From positions 18,960,386 to 19,024,385 of the forward strand of contig JAJEKV010000003.1 in assembly GCA_021234155.1 (NCBI GenBank): 64,000 nt of DNA, in the 5' to 3' direction. Source of the stretch: Isoetes taiwanensis. Lineage: Eukaryota > Streptophyta > Lycopodiopsida > Isoetales > Isoetaceae. A program made the translations under genes and the position numbers. Under the pieces are notes generated by a model, which did no database searches, had not been told where the DNA came from, and saw nothing but the letters and a program-made list of their open reading frames with translations. Of this stretch, positions 35,439 through 45,541 are shown piece by piece (the first letter of the stretch is position 1; the number at the start of each line of letters is the position of its first letter).

Positions 35439-35505
35439 CCGGGTGAATCCGCGCGGAATGGCTCTGCGTTGCGAACGCAGGGTCGATTGGCGCGGTCTCA
35501 CCCGG
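35439..35505. repeat. 67-bp palindrome, E-I copy 1
   Basis: Outer arms CCGGGTGA and TCACCCGG; central hairpin CTGCGTTGCGAACGCAG. The second copy starts 201 bp away at 35640. Both lie between the H3-like gene and ORF2, upstream of the ORF2 TATA box. Confidence 0.85.
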
Positions 35506-35639
35506 TTGGGCTGATTTGGGTCAAAATTTATCATTTCTAAGAGTTGCAAGATACTAACATGCCTAATTGGATCAATTTCAACCTAGCTAGCAACTTATTT
35601 CAAGCAAAATTATCAACTAGAAGCAGAATTTCAAGGTAA

Positions 35640-35706
35640 CCGGCTGAATCTGCGTGAAATGGGTCAGCGTTGCGAACGCGGGGTCGATTGGTGCGGTCTC
35701 ACCCGG
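35640..35706. repeat. 67-bp palindrome, E-I copy 2
   Basis: Same length and plan as 35439-35505 with CCGGCTGA/TCACCCGG arms and a GCGTTGCGAACGC core. Length is conserved while some bases differ, which suggests selection on structure. Confidence 0.85.
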
Positions 35707-35943
35707 GTCACTGAAGTTTTGCCCGTCTTTGATGATTTTTGCTGAGATGTTGTTCTAACTTGGGTTTCTAGCCAATTTCTAAACAATTTACAAAAAATTC
35801 TACTACAATTTAGCTTAATTACTTACATTTTCAAAACATAGTACAATCCAATTTACAAAGTAAGAGAACTTATATATATTAAGAAAAACCCATTTACAGT
35901 GAAAAACTTTAATTTTTTTAACAAAATTACAAAATTTGAGGTC

Positions 35944-37115
35944 CTAGGGCCTCTCTTTGCGGATCCTCCGCGCCAAGTGCAGGTCTTTGGGCATTACCGT
36001 TACCCGCTTGGCGTGGATGGCGCAAAGGTTGCCCTCCTCGAAGAGCTGGATCAGCTCTGCTTCCGAAGCTTCTTGCAGGGCCCGGGTGGTTAGAGGAGTG
36101 ACCCTGTAATCAGTCCGGAACTCCTGCATGACTTTGCGGAGGAGGCGTTCGAAAGACGCCTTCCTTATCAGGAGATTAGTACACTGTTGAAAGTGTCTAA
36201 TCTCCCGAAACACCCGCGCGTGCCGAGAGTTAGGCCCATGATGGGTCTTCTTGGGCTTCTCCGGCCTAGGTTGAGGCGGCTTCGGCTGGTTCTTCAGCCG
36301 CCTGCCCTTGACACACCTCTCCACATTCTGCTTACAGTACCAATCATTGTACCTCGTCCAGCAACGAAGGTACTCCTGGTACACCTTCATTTTGCGTTTG
36401 AATTCGCGGTCTTGTTTGAGCGTGAATTCACGCTCACCCATCTTCTGCTTCTTAACTACCTTTGATGGCTTGGGCCACTTCGGGTAGGGTGGGCGTGCGT
36501 TGGGGTCTGAAGGCTCCCCAACGTCTTGCTGCTCCTCCTCCTCTTCGACCTCCTCTTCCTCATCTCCGCCTCCTTCTTCCTCTTCCTCTTCCTCTTCATC
36601 TACCTCGCGGGGTCGAGGTTCTTCAATTGTGACTGTCCCGCGAGGCCGATCATTCCTCCTCTTGGTCCTCCGCTCCTTCTCCCACAGCTCCCTCTCCCCT
36701 TCTTCCTCGCTGCCGTTTCTTCTGGCCACTCTGCTACTTTGTTCTTGCCCTTATTCTTCTTGCTAGAAGAAGCTGTTGCCTGTTGGTGCCCGGCCTCCTC
36801 CTCCTGGTGCTCCACCTTTTGATGCTCCACCTCCTGGTGCTCCTCCCGGTGCTCCTCTTGGGCTCCCCCTTGGTCAGATAGGGGGCCAAGGTGGTGAGTT
36901 TCGTCGGTGCGCTGGCTCTCCACCGACGACGAACTGCTTTGGGGCTCCTCCTCTGATGCATGGAAGGTTTCGTCGGAGGAAGACGACGCCTCATCGCCTG
37001 GCTTCGGCCGGAGGTGCGGTGGAACTTGCTTTCTATGGCCACCTGCTACTGCTGCCGCCATAGAGGATGTACTCCTTGAGCCAGGCTTCCTGTAGGTCTG
37101 CTTGGTTCGGGCCAT
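35944..37115 (-). pseudogene. Histone H3-like protein of E-I (tail, acidic linker, H3 fold)
   Basis: ATG at 37115 begins MARTKQTYRKPGS, matching the H3 tail through K4 and K9 with Ala7 changed to Tyr and Ser10 to Pro. A long Ser/Glu/Lys linker follows, including a run of about 25 mostly acidic residues (near 36590), then a module [27 protein letters not shown]. The last 88 residues (about 36210-35947) are a full H3 fold: [40 protein letters not shown] and [20 protein letters not shown]. They align to canonical H3 without gaps, about 60 percent identical by hand count; Cys110, His113 and Asp123 equivalents remain. A -1 frame change between about 36770 and 36600 separates tail and fold, so this copy is broken or needs frameshifting. 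Confidence 0.85.
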
Positions 37116-37310
37116 ATCTTACGGTCTGAGAAATGGGTGACGTAAGACTGATTAAGAGAGAGAAGGTGGCTGGCAAGATTTGGGGGGAAATGAGGTGGCA
37201 AGAAGATATTTAAAAAGGAAAGGTTCCCTAAGGAATATTCTCCTACCATTAATAGGTGTAATGATTAGCCTCCCCTATTAATTACTCCAATATACTTAAC
37301 TAGAAAAAGT

Positions 37311-37327
37311 GCCCAGCGTTGCTGGGC
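37311..37327 (-). terminator. Helitron 3' terminal hairpin
   Basis: Perfect 7-bp stem GCCCAGC/GCTGGGC with a 3-base loop, 7 bases from the CTAG end. In Helitrons such a hairpin acts as the transposition stop signal. Confidence 0.8.
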
Positions 37328-40300
37328 TTTCTCTTGGGTTAAGATTGAAAGCTAATAAAATGGTGAATTGCAGTTCGTGTGATACCATTAGATGTTATCA
37401 CAACGCTTGAGATTCTGCCAGATGGTAGGACCTACCTGCATGGTAAAACTGCACAATTACATGCTTAATGCATGGGTTTCACCAATGTTTGAACTTGATT
37501 CAATCTAGAAGTTGTTTTTCTTCGCTCCTATCTATTCTTATGAGGCATCCTATTTCAATTTAGCTTGAAATGGAGTGTCAGAGGAGAATCCATCTAGCAC
37601 AAAAATAGTTCAAGCAGTTCAAGGGGCAAACACAATCATTTTGGATGCATTTATTGTGCATGTGAGTTGTGAGGCTGCCTGTTGGTATTACACCGCCTGC
37701 TGGTATCACACAATGGAATCACGATAGCCAGGGTCCATAGCCAGGTTTAAGCCCACAAAACATTGCATAATTGGGAACCTAAAAACACAACATAAAGAGA
37801 ACTTTTAAAGCACTTCATTAAGCTGATATAATGAAGTTGCTTGTATGGAATCTTTAGCATCCATCTAGCTGGACAAACATTACTGGTGCTAGAAGGTGAA
37901 TAAATATTAATGTTGAAATCTTGAGAAAAAATTATGATGGAACATTGGAGATCTAAATTCTACCTTTAATTATTTTGATGGGACCTACCCTCTATTGTGT
38001 AAGAATCTATGGATTGCGTTAGAAATACATGTTGACAAGTTGTAAGTTCTGCCTCTTGCACAAGCATTATGCAACCATTTTAATCAATTAAAGAACTCCA
38101 AGAATTACAACATGAGATAATTAACCTTATTATTATTGTTTGGTTCAGGAATATTGTGTACATGTTTGCAAAAATGAGTGATACCAAGCACCAGTCATCT
38201 GTCTATATTATATGTTTATCTATGATGCATGTGAAGATCTGTAATACACGTCAAGGTTCAATTAAAAAAAAACTTCACTGGGACGAACTATTAACAAGCA
38301 AAGAAACACAAAGATTAAAGTTCCAGGATAGAAAGAACGAATAAGAGCATAAATTGAGTTTCAAACCTGTTGGCAAACAGGGCTAACCTGAAAACTAAAT
38401 TTTGGATGACGAGCTGTATGACAAAGCCGAGCCGTAAGAGTACAAAAGAAGAGCTACAGAGCACAAAAGGCAGATAAAGCGCGAGTTTTAGTGCCTACAG
38501 GGAACTTGAAAGTCAATGGATATTTCAAGGGAAAAAATACTTTAGAAAAAGATTCTTGTAGGTCGAGATTTATTAAGGGTTATGTAAAGGCAAACTCCCA
38601 AAATATTCTAGAATATTTTATTGAGCTGCGTGTTCTTCTAGGTCAGCATTCAGCAATGGCAGTTTTATAAATCCAACGCGTCAGCATTTATTCTCATATT
38701 TTGGAGCAAACAACATAATCATTGCCCCAATTTAAACACTTAAATTTGTCGATTATATTACTTTATGTTTTATGCTCTGGAGAAATGATTTCTTAATGCA
38801 AGGGTATTAGTATATGTTCCCATAAGCAGGGCACTCACCGGTTAACCAAATTACTAATATCACTGCACCATCCTAATAGTTTAAGCGCCATATATTTAAT
38901 GTTCATCGACGGAGAGAATCTACAATTCAGATCTTGTGGACACTACAATTCAGATCTTGTGGACACGAGTCCAAGAAAATCTTTACAATGTGTCCAAAAG
39001 CGATAACAATTCAGACCACAAATCTTCATAACAAATGGCACCTTCCAATTTGTATATAATACAAAGAGTTTTTGAGACCATGAGACCAAACACCGTAAAT
39101 ATCACTTTTGACACCACCTCAGTATAACTTCATAAAGATCTATTCACTGCTGGTGTTGCATTTGTGAGCTGCAGAAAATCATTCCGAAAGCAATTCAATT
39201 TGATGTTAAAAGCATTGCTCAAAAGGACTTGTATTCACGGCTCAAGACTTTAATAAGCTATCCCACTGGTCAATTGAACTCATAAAGTGTCCAAAGACTA
39301 CAAAGTGAGTAAAAACTTTGTAAATTCCACTTCTCTATTAAGGGAATTTTGTACACCTTCTATTTGCGGTTACACCTACAAATAAGTAATAGCTTCAAAA
39401 TCTAGCTAGATTTTGCAAAGCAGAAGAAAGTAATAGTAGCTGAGTGTGTTATTAATTAATCCTAACTTTGCTTCTAGAATTAGAGCACAACTCTGCAACT
39501 CCATAGAAGATATTCTGTAATACATTACAATGGCATCTTAAATTTTAATAAACGTCCACACAGAACAAGATGGCCACCTTAATTTAATATATATCTAGAA
39601 GACCATAATATTAAATGTACCCTTTGTCTTGAAAGTTGCCAGAATTTGACAAGCCCAACATTCTGTAAATATATTTGTTAATATTGGAATCTAGAGACGC
39701 ACAGGTTGCATGTTTGATGGGAAGCATAATTGTGATTATTACAAATACTGCAGATCCAGTCTCCTTCACGCCAGTGCTTTAATCTGTAGATGAATACGAA
39801 GGTGATTCAACTATACAAGGTTTAAACTACTGAGGAAATTACTCACCCTTTCCCTAAATTGGATGATGGAGGACCCCCAATGCTTTGTTCTGGCAAATGC
39901 AATGTTGGAGGTGCAATATTCATGTTCAATCCCATATTTAATGCTCCGTGAGGCAAATGGCTAAAAAGTAAGCTTGCCCGTTCATCAAGGCCTCCAAAAG
40001 GAGCAAAAAGCTGCAGCTGGGACTGTTGAAGCTAGCAAACATCTGATTTTCTCAGGAACCATAGAGACCATGTGTGATAATTTCTAAGGAAAACAAAAAT
40101 ACCAAATATTGGTGGTGCAGGACATCAGCTCCAAGATTTGGCCTTTTACTCAACCAATCCCCAATTGGCTCTTCAGATGCATGACGTTTATATCCAGAAA
40201 CTACCATAAGAACGAATTAGGGCAAATAAACAATGAAGTTCACGACCACCATATATGGCGGGCGTGCCTTGATAAGCTAGTGGGGTGACAATGGGTGCGG

Positions 40301-41165
40301 AATAGGTGGCAATCTTGCTGGACATTGCATTGGTGCATTACATCTCTTACATCGCAAAAGAATATTAGCAAAACATCACCTCAATTTGACACATAGAAGT
40401 TATTAAGCATAAAAATGGGCTTTGTTAAGATAAACCATTGGGCTTGAAATCACGTAGCCATTCGGACCATGGAAACCACGAACATACAATTTGGATTATT
40501 TCAAAATATTCCCCAAGTATCGGACTTGCCCAACCTTCCTATTTGAGAATGCGGGTTTGCCATGTAAACAATATGTATGTAGCCCTTGGAAAATATAGCA
40601 ACCTATTACTACATGAAGAACTGGACGGCTTGATTTGGCTTTTGCGGGATTTAGCTTACCATGTCAATATTAATCTAGACACTCGGGCAACAACCCTCAT
40701 CATTTAGTCATTTACAAGGAAATAAAGGCGGGTACTTGACAAACTCGATGGTTTATAACAAGAAACAAGGATAATAAGAAAATCCAAGACACGGATGTAT
40801 AATAAAGTCATGGCTTCTTCGGCAAAAAAAAACCCAAACAAAACCAAAAAAAGAGAGACAAGAATTGTGAAAACAAAGTGACATAGATAGCAAGCAATTT
40901 GATCAAAGACTCACATTATCTCAAAACCGGGAATAGTAGGAGGATGATGTGCATTGCTATTCTTCTTTTGGCTTTCCATTAAAAAAAATCCAAACCATGA
41001 TGAACCGCTTTATGTAGCGTAAAATTATGGAGAAGCGGGGCCTTGAGATAACTTTGTATTGGCAAAGACATTGCATTAGAAGAGAAATAATTATGAGCTC
41101 CATGATTCAAATTCCTCAATGTATGCATGACACATCTCTAATATAAGCATTTCTTATTTTCCATC

Positions 41166-41650
41166 TCAGTACCATGCGAAAGGTGCAGTTACAACCTGTA
41201 AAAGAGAACCAACACCTATTTCTGCCAATTCTAATATGCAACTTAAGTAAAGTATATCGAATAATAAGGTCCTTACCAGAATTAGGTCTGCTTTAGACAA
41301 GAACTCCACTTGGTCAGTTGCAAGAATAATAGTTTTGTCAGCCAGAGCTCCCAATATACTTTCCTACATTCGAACCGAAGTTAAACTTTAACTCTGAAAA
41401 AACCTCATATTTAAGTGAACTAAGCTTTTACATAGAATGCAAATCTCACATCTAAATGAATTAAGCTTTTAATGGGAAGATTACATTGAACAAGCATGTT
41501 CAAATGTTGCATCCACCGCACTAAATATATCATCTAGAAGATAGATATCTGAATCTTGATAAACCGCCCTAGGTAATTGTATTCTTTATTTTTTGGATTA
41601 ATGCCTCTTTCTCCAATCTCTGTCTGATCTCCATGGTCCAAAAATCTTCT
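41166..41650 (-). pseudogene. Captured ABCC (MRP-type) ABC transporter fragments
   Basis: Minus-strand exon pieces in order: GDQTEIGERGIN (just before the ABC signature, about 41610), then [20 protein letters not shown] (Walker B, about 41575-41500), then LADKTIILATDQVEFLSKAD followed by LILV (H-loop region, about 41345-41275). Order and spacing fit consecutive exons of the first nucleotide-binding domain of a plant ABCC transporter. The signature segment itself is deleted or scrambled and the H-loop His reads Asp, so this is a nonfunctional capture inside the Helitron. Confidence 0.75.
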
Positions 41651-43073
41651 GGCTTAAGTTCTTGTCGGTGAAAGCATCCAAGTATCCAGCACCAGCGGCA
41701 GCAGAGTTTGAACCCAGGCTCGCATCTTCTTCCATCACAAATGCTATGCCATTGTCGTTGTAACTAATGGAAAGGATTGAGAAGGAGAAAGAGGTATTAA
41801 AATCTGTAAAGCTTAGAGGACGCTTGTAGATTAAGATAGTGCCTTGTTTTTTTGCTCCCGCAGGATCGGAGAAATAAGAGCCCTAAAAAAGCGTGCTTGG
41901 TATGTAATTCTAGAATACAGTAAAAAAGATTAAAAACCAGCAAACTGATGCAATGGGAGAAGCTCTCTTGTCAACATCAAGCATCCAATTCACAAGAAAT
42001 CCTTGCCAAACGGATAACCATGAAGGACGAAATCATACTTAGAATGGGAGACATGCTACTTCTCTAACTGAAGATGTCCCTATCGCTATCGTCTTGCCAT
42101 TCCTTTCAAATCCATTCACTATTGAACCCCAACTGGGATCGAGAAGCTTCTGAGCACAAGAAGGAATAGCTGCCATGCCACCAGAGGAGAAAAAACTCAG
42201 TGCAAGAATGCGTCAGCTTATAAGCAAATTATGTGCACAAAACTTTGTTAGTATGGGTTAGGCCGCTCTGGTTTAACGATGGAGAAGCAGAAGAGGCGGG
42301 CGAAGAAAGAAATAAAGATAAACATAAACCTAACCTTTGGATTGAACGTAAAAAGTATTTCTTTGCCAAAAAGAACTTGGGCTTGGACTGTTATCAATTC
42401 CTTTTGCCTCCTCGCAAATTTCACAAATCGATTGAGGAACCAAAGAGCCACAAAATGCACAGGAAAACTGCCACTGTCTCATCTCAAATAAAACCGTCGC
42501 TGCCAATCTACCTCCTTAAAAATTTAATACAAAACAAAGCTTCATTCACAGTGGACATAGATCCGACTTCCCCTCAATCGCATCAACGCAGAAGAAAAGG
42601 AAGCCCGCCCATCTGGAAAGGTAGAAGTAGAACTGTAACAGATTAATGCATGAAAACCGACAAGATTATAATGAAAACCAGCGCCAGATTCACGCATTTT
42701 TTCATCAAGATAAAACAGAATGCACAACCCAATTTATGATTAACAGTATTAATACTCAGTTGGCGAAACAACCAAATTTATCAAGCGACTAAGCACAACC
42801 CAATTGGAAAAAAAATCAGCAAAAAATAAGGTTAGGTACCATAACGACGGAATCCCTAGCAGCAAGAGAAAATTCACGATAAAACATATCCAGGCCATCC
42901 CGGCATTCATGAACTGGCAAGGAAAGACGCTCCCATTTGCCCAGATACAAACCTTTCTAACTGATTTTAAATCTGACGCTCTAAAATAGAAGTTCTGAAA
43001 TGCAAAAAAATCAAGGGCCCAAAACGCGCACAGACTATCATAAAACGCCTTTATTATTATATATAGATATAGA

Positions 43074-43443
43074 TTATTAGTACGAATTTAGTACAATATT
43101 ATATTAGAATTTCGAATTTTTCCTAATGGTTTGAAGGGTTAATTATGGATTTGCGCCATTTTTCACCTGGGTCTCGGATTGGCATGATTCTTTGACCCAT
43201 ATTAGGTGAAATTTGATGCTGATCCATAATTTCCATTCCAATTTTACTAGAATGTTAATTCGACTCATTCTTTTTCCTCATCTAACAACTTAACCTATTC
43301 TTACAGACCCACTACCTAGGAGAAAAAATTTTCCCCTATTTTCGAGGTTCCATGGTGGAAATTTTCATTTCACACCCTATCAGGCCTGTTAGACTACTTT
43401 CAAAGATATGGTCAGTGCTAGTTCTTGGTCAACCAAGAACATC
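43074..43443 (-). other. E-I leader next to PBS
   Basis: Noncoding DNA between Helitron end and PBS. An imperfect inverted repeat (TTTCACCT..GGGTC / GACCC..AGGTGAAA) lies at about 43163-43213 and might be an eroded counterpart of the palindromes seen elsewhere in the family. Confidence 0.4.
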
Positions 43444-43455
43444 GCTCTGATACCA
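43444..43455 (-). other. E-I primer-binding site
   Basis: The minus strand reads TGGTATCAGAGC one base after the LTR end (GCGTCACA), the plant Ty3/Copia binding site complementary to initiator tRNA-Met. It shows that the adjacent LTR is a 5' LTR on the minus strand and not a solo LTR. Confidence 0.95.
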
Positions 43456-43456
43456 T

Positions 43457-45103
43457 TGTGACGCTCCCTACTAAATATACGGCTCCCAGCCGTACACTCC
43501 GTAGGAAATCCCCCATGTAGTCCTCCGACCGCACGGGCCCTCCGTCTATCCCGCACTCTGGGGTCACTATAGTGCGGGAAGGGGACACGAAGATGTCTTG
43601 CGCGCCCTTCCCCTATGGGCTCCTATCACAGCGGAAGCATAAACATCGTCAGAACTAGCAATAACAATACATCATACTACCTCGAAGGGTAGCTCATCCA
43701 CATATCCATAGGTGCAAAGAACATAATCATATACCATAAAACACGAGAGCTCCTACCCGTGGCTCCGATACGTAAGGAGGTAGACTGACTGGATAGGCCT
43801 CAAGTTAGAGCAGACCGAGTCATAACAATGGTGGGGCTGGCTATAGACAATGGCCAGGGTTGACCACTCCATCCGCCCCTCCTGTGCATACTTTGCAGAT
43901 GGGCTAGATCAGGCTCTGACATGACTCTAGCCTGCCGGATACACAATCCCATGGCACCACCCATCGGGACTACTCCAGGTTGCATCTCCCTGGTCCATCG
44001 AGGCAGGAAGGGTTGCATCTCCCCTTCTCGTGGTCTAGAGGCTCCTCGGGCGGCTAGAGAATCGTGGCGACACACGATTCCTACCCGACTGAACCCCCCA
44101 AAACAAGAGCCAAGCTGACACTTGCAACTCTTGAGAGGCAGGGCGACACCATTGCCCCAGGAGGTGTCGGAACCATGCTCGGCCCACATGAAGTGACTGA
44201 CTATAAGCCTAGCCCTCTATGGGATCCCCCGTAGCCCCCACTCGGCAGGGATCCTCCCTCCGCATTGCCTCTAGCCCCATTGTGTAGTGCTGAGTCACCT
44301 CATAGCCTCAATAGTCCGGTGGGTTCCTATGCATAGGCCGCAATAATAATAGGAACTAAGGGGTCTAAACTAGGAGCATACTATTAAGTAAGGCTACTAG
44401 GTCTCTACCACCCTTCCCAATACAAAAGGAGCAAACATGATCAACCATCATCTCATCACATAATATCATGGTAACAACATAAGAACATCTTAACCTAATC
44501 ATACATATCTAACCTACAGTTAGGATTCCTTGATTAGGGTTCGAGATGTTCAACAAGGGTTCTAGGATGGCTCTACTCAAGATACAACATACAGACCCAT
44601 CTGGAGTGCTACTTCCAGATGAACTACCATGACTCTACTCCACCTACCTGCTCCAGAAGCGCTTCCTCCCATCCCTGGTGTCTCCATTGCTCCTTGACGT
44701 GGTCGAGGTCGTGCTCCCTCCACGATCATGTACACACTTCGGGGGCTACTGTACCAGGCTAAGCTACGATGAACGATGCTCGAAACGGGGTTTCGAGTGC
44801 GTAGATGGGTGTTCAGGTGCTAGAGTCAGGAAAAAAGGGTCTAGGGTTAGGGTTTGAGCCAATATAGGTGAGGGTCCATGGGATGCCACGTGGCACCACT
44901 AGGATGGGGCCGTGTGGCGGTAGCCCAATAGGATAAGGCCATGTGGAAATGGGCCTTATGCTAAGGTTATCTAAGTTAAACAATTAACTTAGATGTGTGC
45001 CCCTTGCCACTTCTAAGGTATACAAGGCTACATGTGTAGACTTGTATGGTGACGGGTCCAGGAATATACGTATTTATGGTGTATATTCCCCTGGAACGTC
45101 ACA
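43457..45103 (-). repeat. E-I 5' LTR
   Basis: About 1.65 kb, same ends as 17828-19477 and only scattered differences by eye, implying a fairly recent insertion. Its outer edge meets GCACACCGTGAG, the second half of the E0 palindrome. Confidence 0.9.
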
Positions 45104-45265
45104 TGCACACCGTGAGTAACTGGCCATAAACACCTTGTAACTTGATGAATTTTAACAAGATCATATGCTAGATCAAATTTTAAGGTAAGAATTAGTTAGA
45201 TTTGTATCTCAAACCCCTAGGAATATGCCTAAAAATCATATAATTTAGTCTAAAATGCAAAATTG
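45104..45265 (+). other. E0 leader, right part of split palindrome P1
   Basis: GCACACCGTGAG at 45105-45116 completes the palindrome whose left part is 17773-17827. The following AT-rich sequence continues the E0 leader. Confidence 0.8.
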
Positions 45266-45328
45266 CTCACGGTATGTGCCAGAGCCTTAATCTAAATATT
45301 AGATCAGGCCCCCAGTGCACACTATGAG
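45266..45328 (+). repeat. 63-bp palindrome P2
   Basis: CTCACGGTATGTGCC at the start and GTGCACACTATGAG at the end, with an inner TCTAAATATTAGA hairpin. With E-I removed, it begins about 210 bp after P1. Confidence 0.85.
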
Positions 45329-45433
45329 TAAATTTAATTAGAAAACTCTAAAGAAAGCACATGTTTTAGGTTAATAGGTGCTTTGACACATGGAAATGAG
45401 TAACTTAGAATTTGACCTAAAATTTGCCCAAAC

Positions 45434-45441
45434 TATAAATA
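45434..45441 (+). promoter_or_regulatory. TATA box of E0 H3-like gene
   Basis: CTATAAATAGACCC, 108 bp upstream of the ATG. The identical TATAAATAGACCC occurs upstream of ORF2 at 47345, also after a pair of palindromes, so the two genes share a promoter module. Confidence 0.75.
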
Positions 45442-45541
45442 GACCCAAACCCCTCTCGTTTGTAGACTTCCTGTCTAGAAGTTAGCTCTGCACTTCGAGG
45501 CAATTTTTGGGCGTCGACCTCCGATTGACGCGAAGCAAGAC

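Larger units (their letters stand above)
37300..43073 (-). mobile_element. Non-autonomous Helitron, 5.8 kb
   Basis: On the minus strand the left end is A|TCTATATCTATATATAATAA (43073) and the right end is GCCCAGCAACGCTGGGC hairpin, then ACTTTTTCTAG|T (37300). This is the classical Helitron layout: TC start, hairpin about 8 bases before a CTAG end, insertion between A and T, no inverted repeats and no target duplication. No Rep or helicase frame was seen. It lies in the E-I leader between the PBS and the H3-like gene. It carries captured gene shards, including ABCC exons at about 41166-41650 and an exon-like stretch near 42045-42190. Confidence 0.8.
17828..45103 (-). mobile_element. E-I: 27.3-kb nested Ty3 chromovirus with H3-like gene
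   Basis: Both LTRs (17828-19477 and 43457-45103) are about 1.65 kb, start TGTGACGC and end CGTCACA, and are nearly identical by eye. In minus-strand order it has 5' LTR, PBS, leader (with Helitron), H3-like gene, paired palindromes, ORF2 start, inserted cargo, gag-protease, RT-RNase H, integrase, chromodomain, PPT, 3' LTR. GCACAC flanks both edges (17822-17827 and, after one T, 45105-45110), an imperfect target-site duplication. The two flanks rejoin into one E0 palindrome. Confidence 0.85.

Noticed and set aside
43457-45103. Solo LTR
   Set aside because: A primer-binding site adjoins it at 43444-43455 and its outer flank continues the palindrome broken at 17827, so it is the 5' LTR of E-I.
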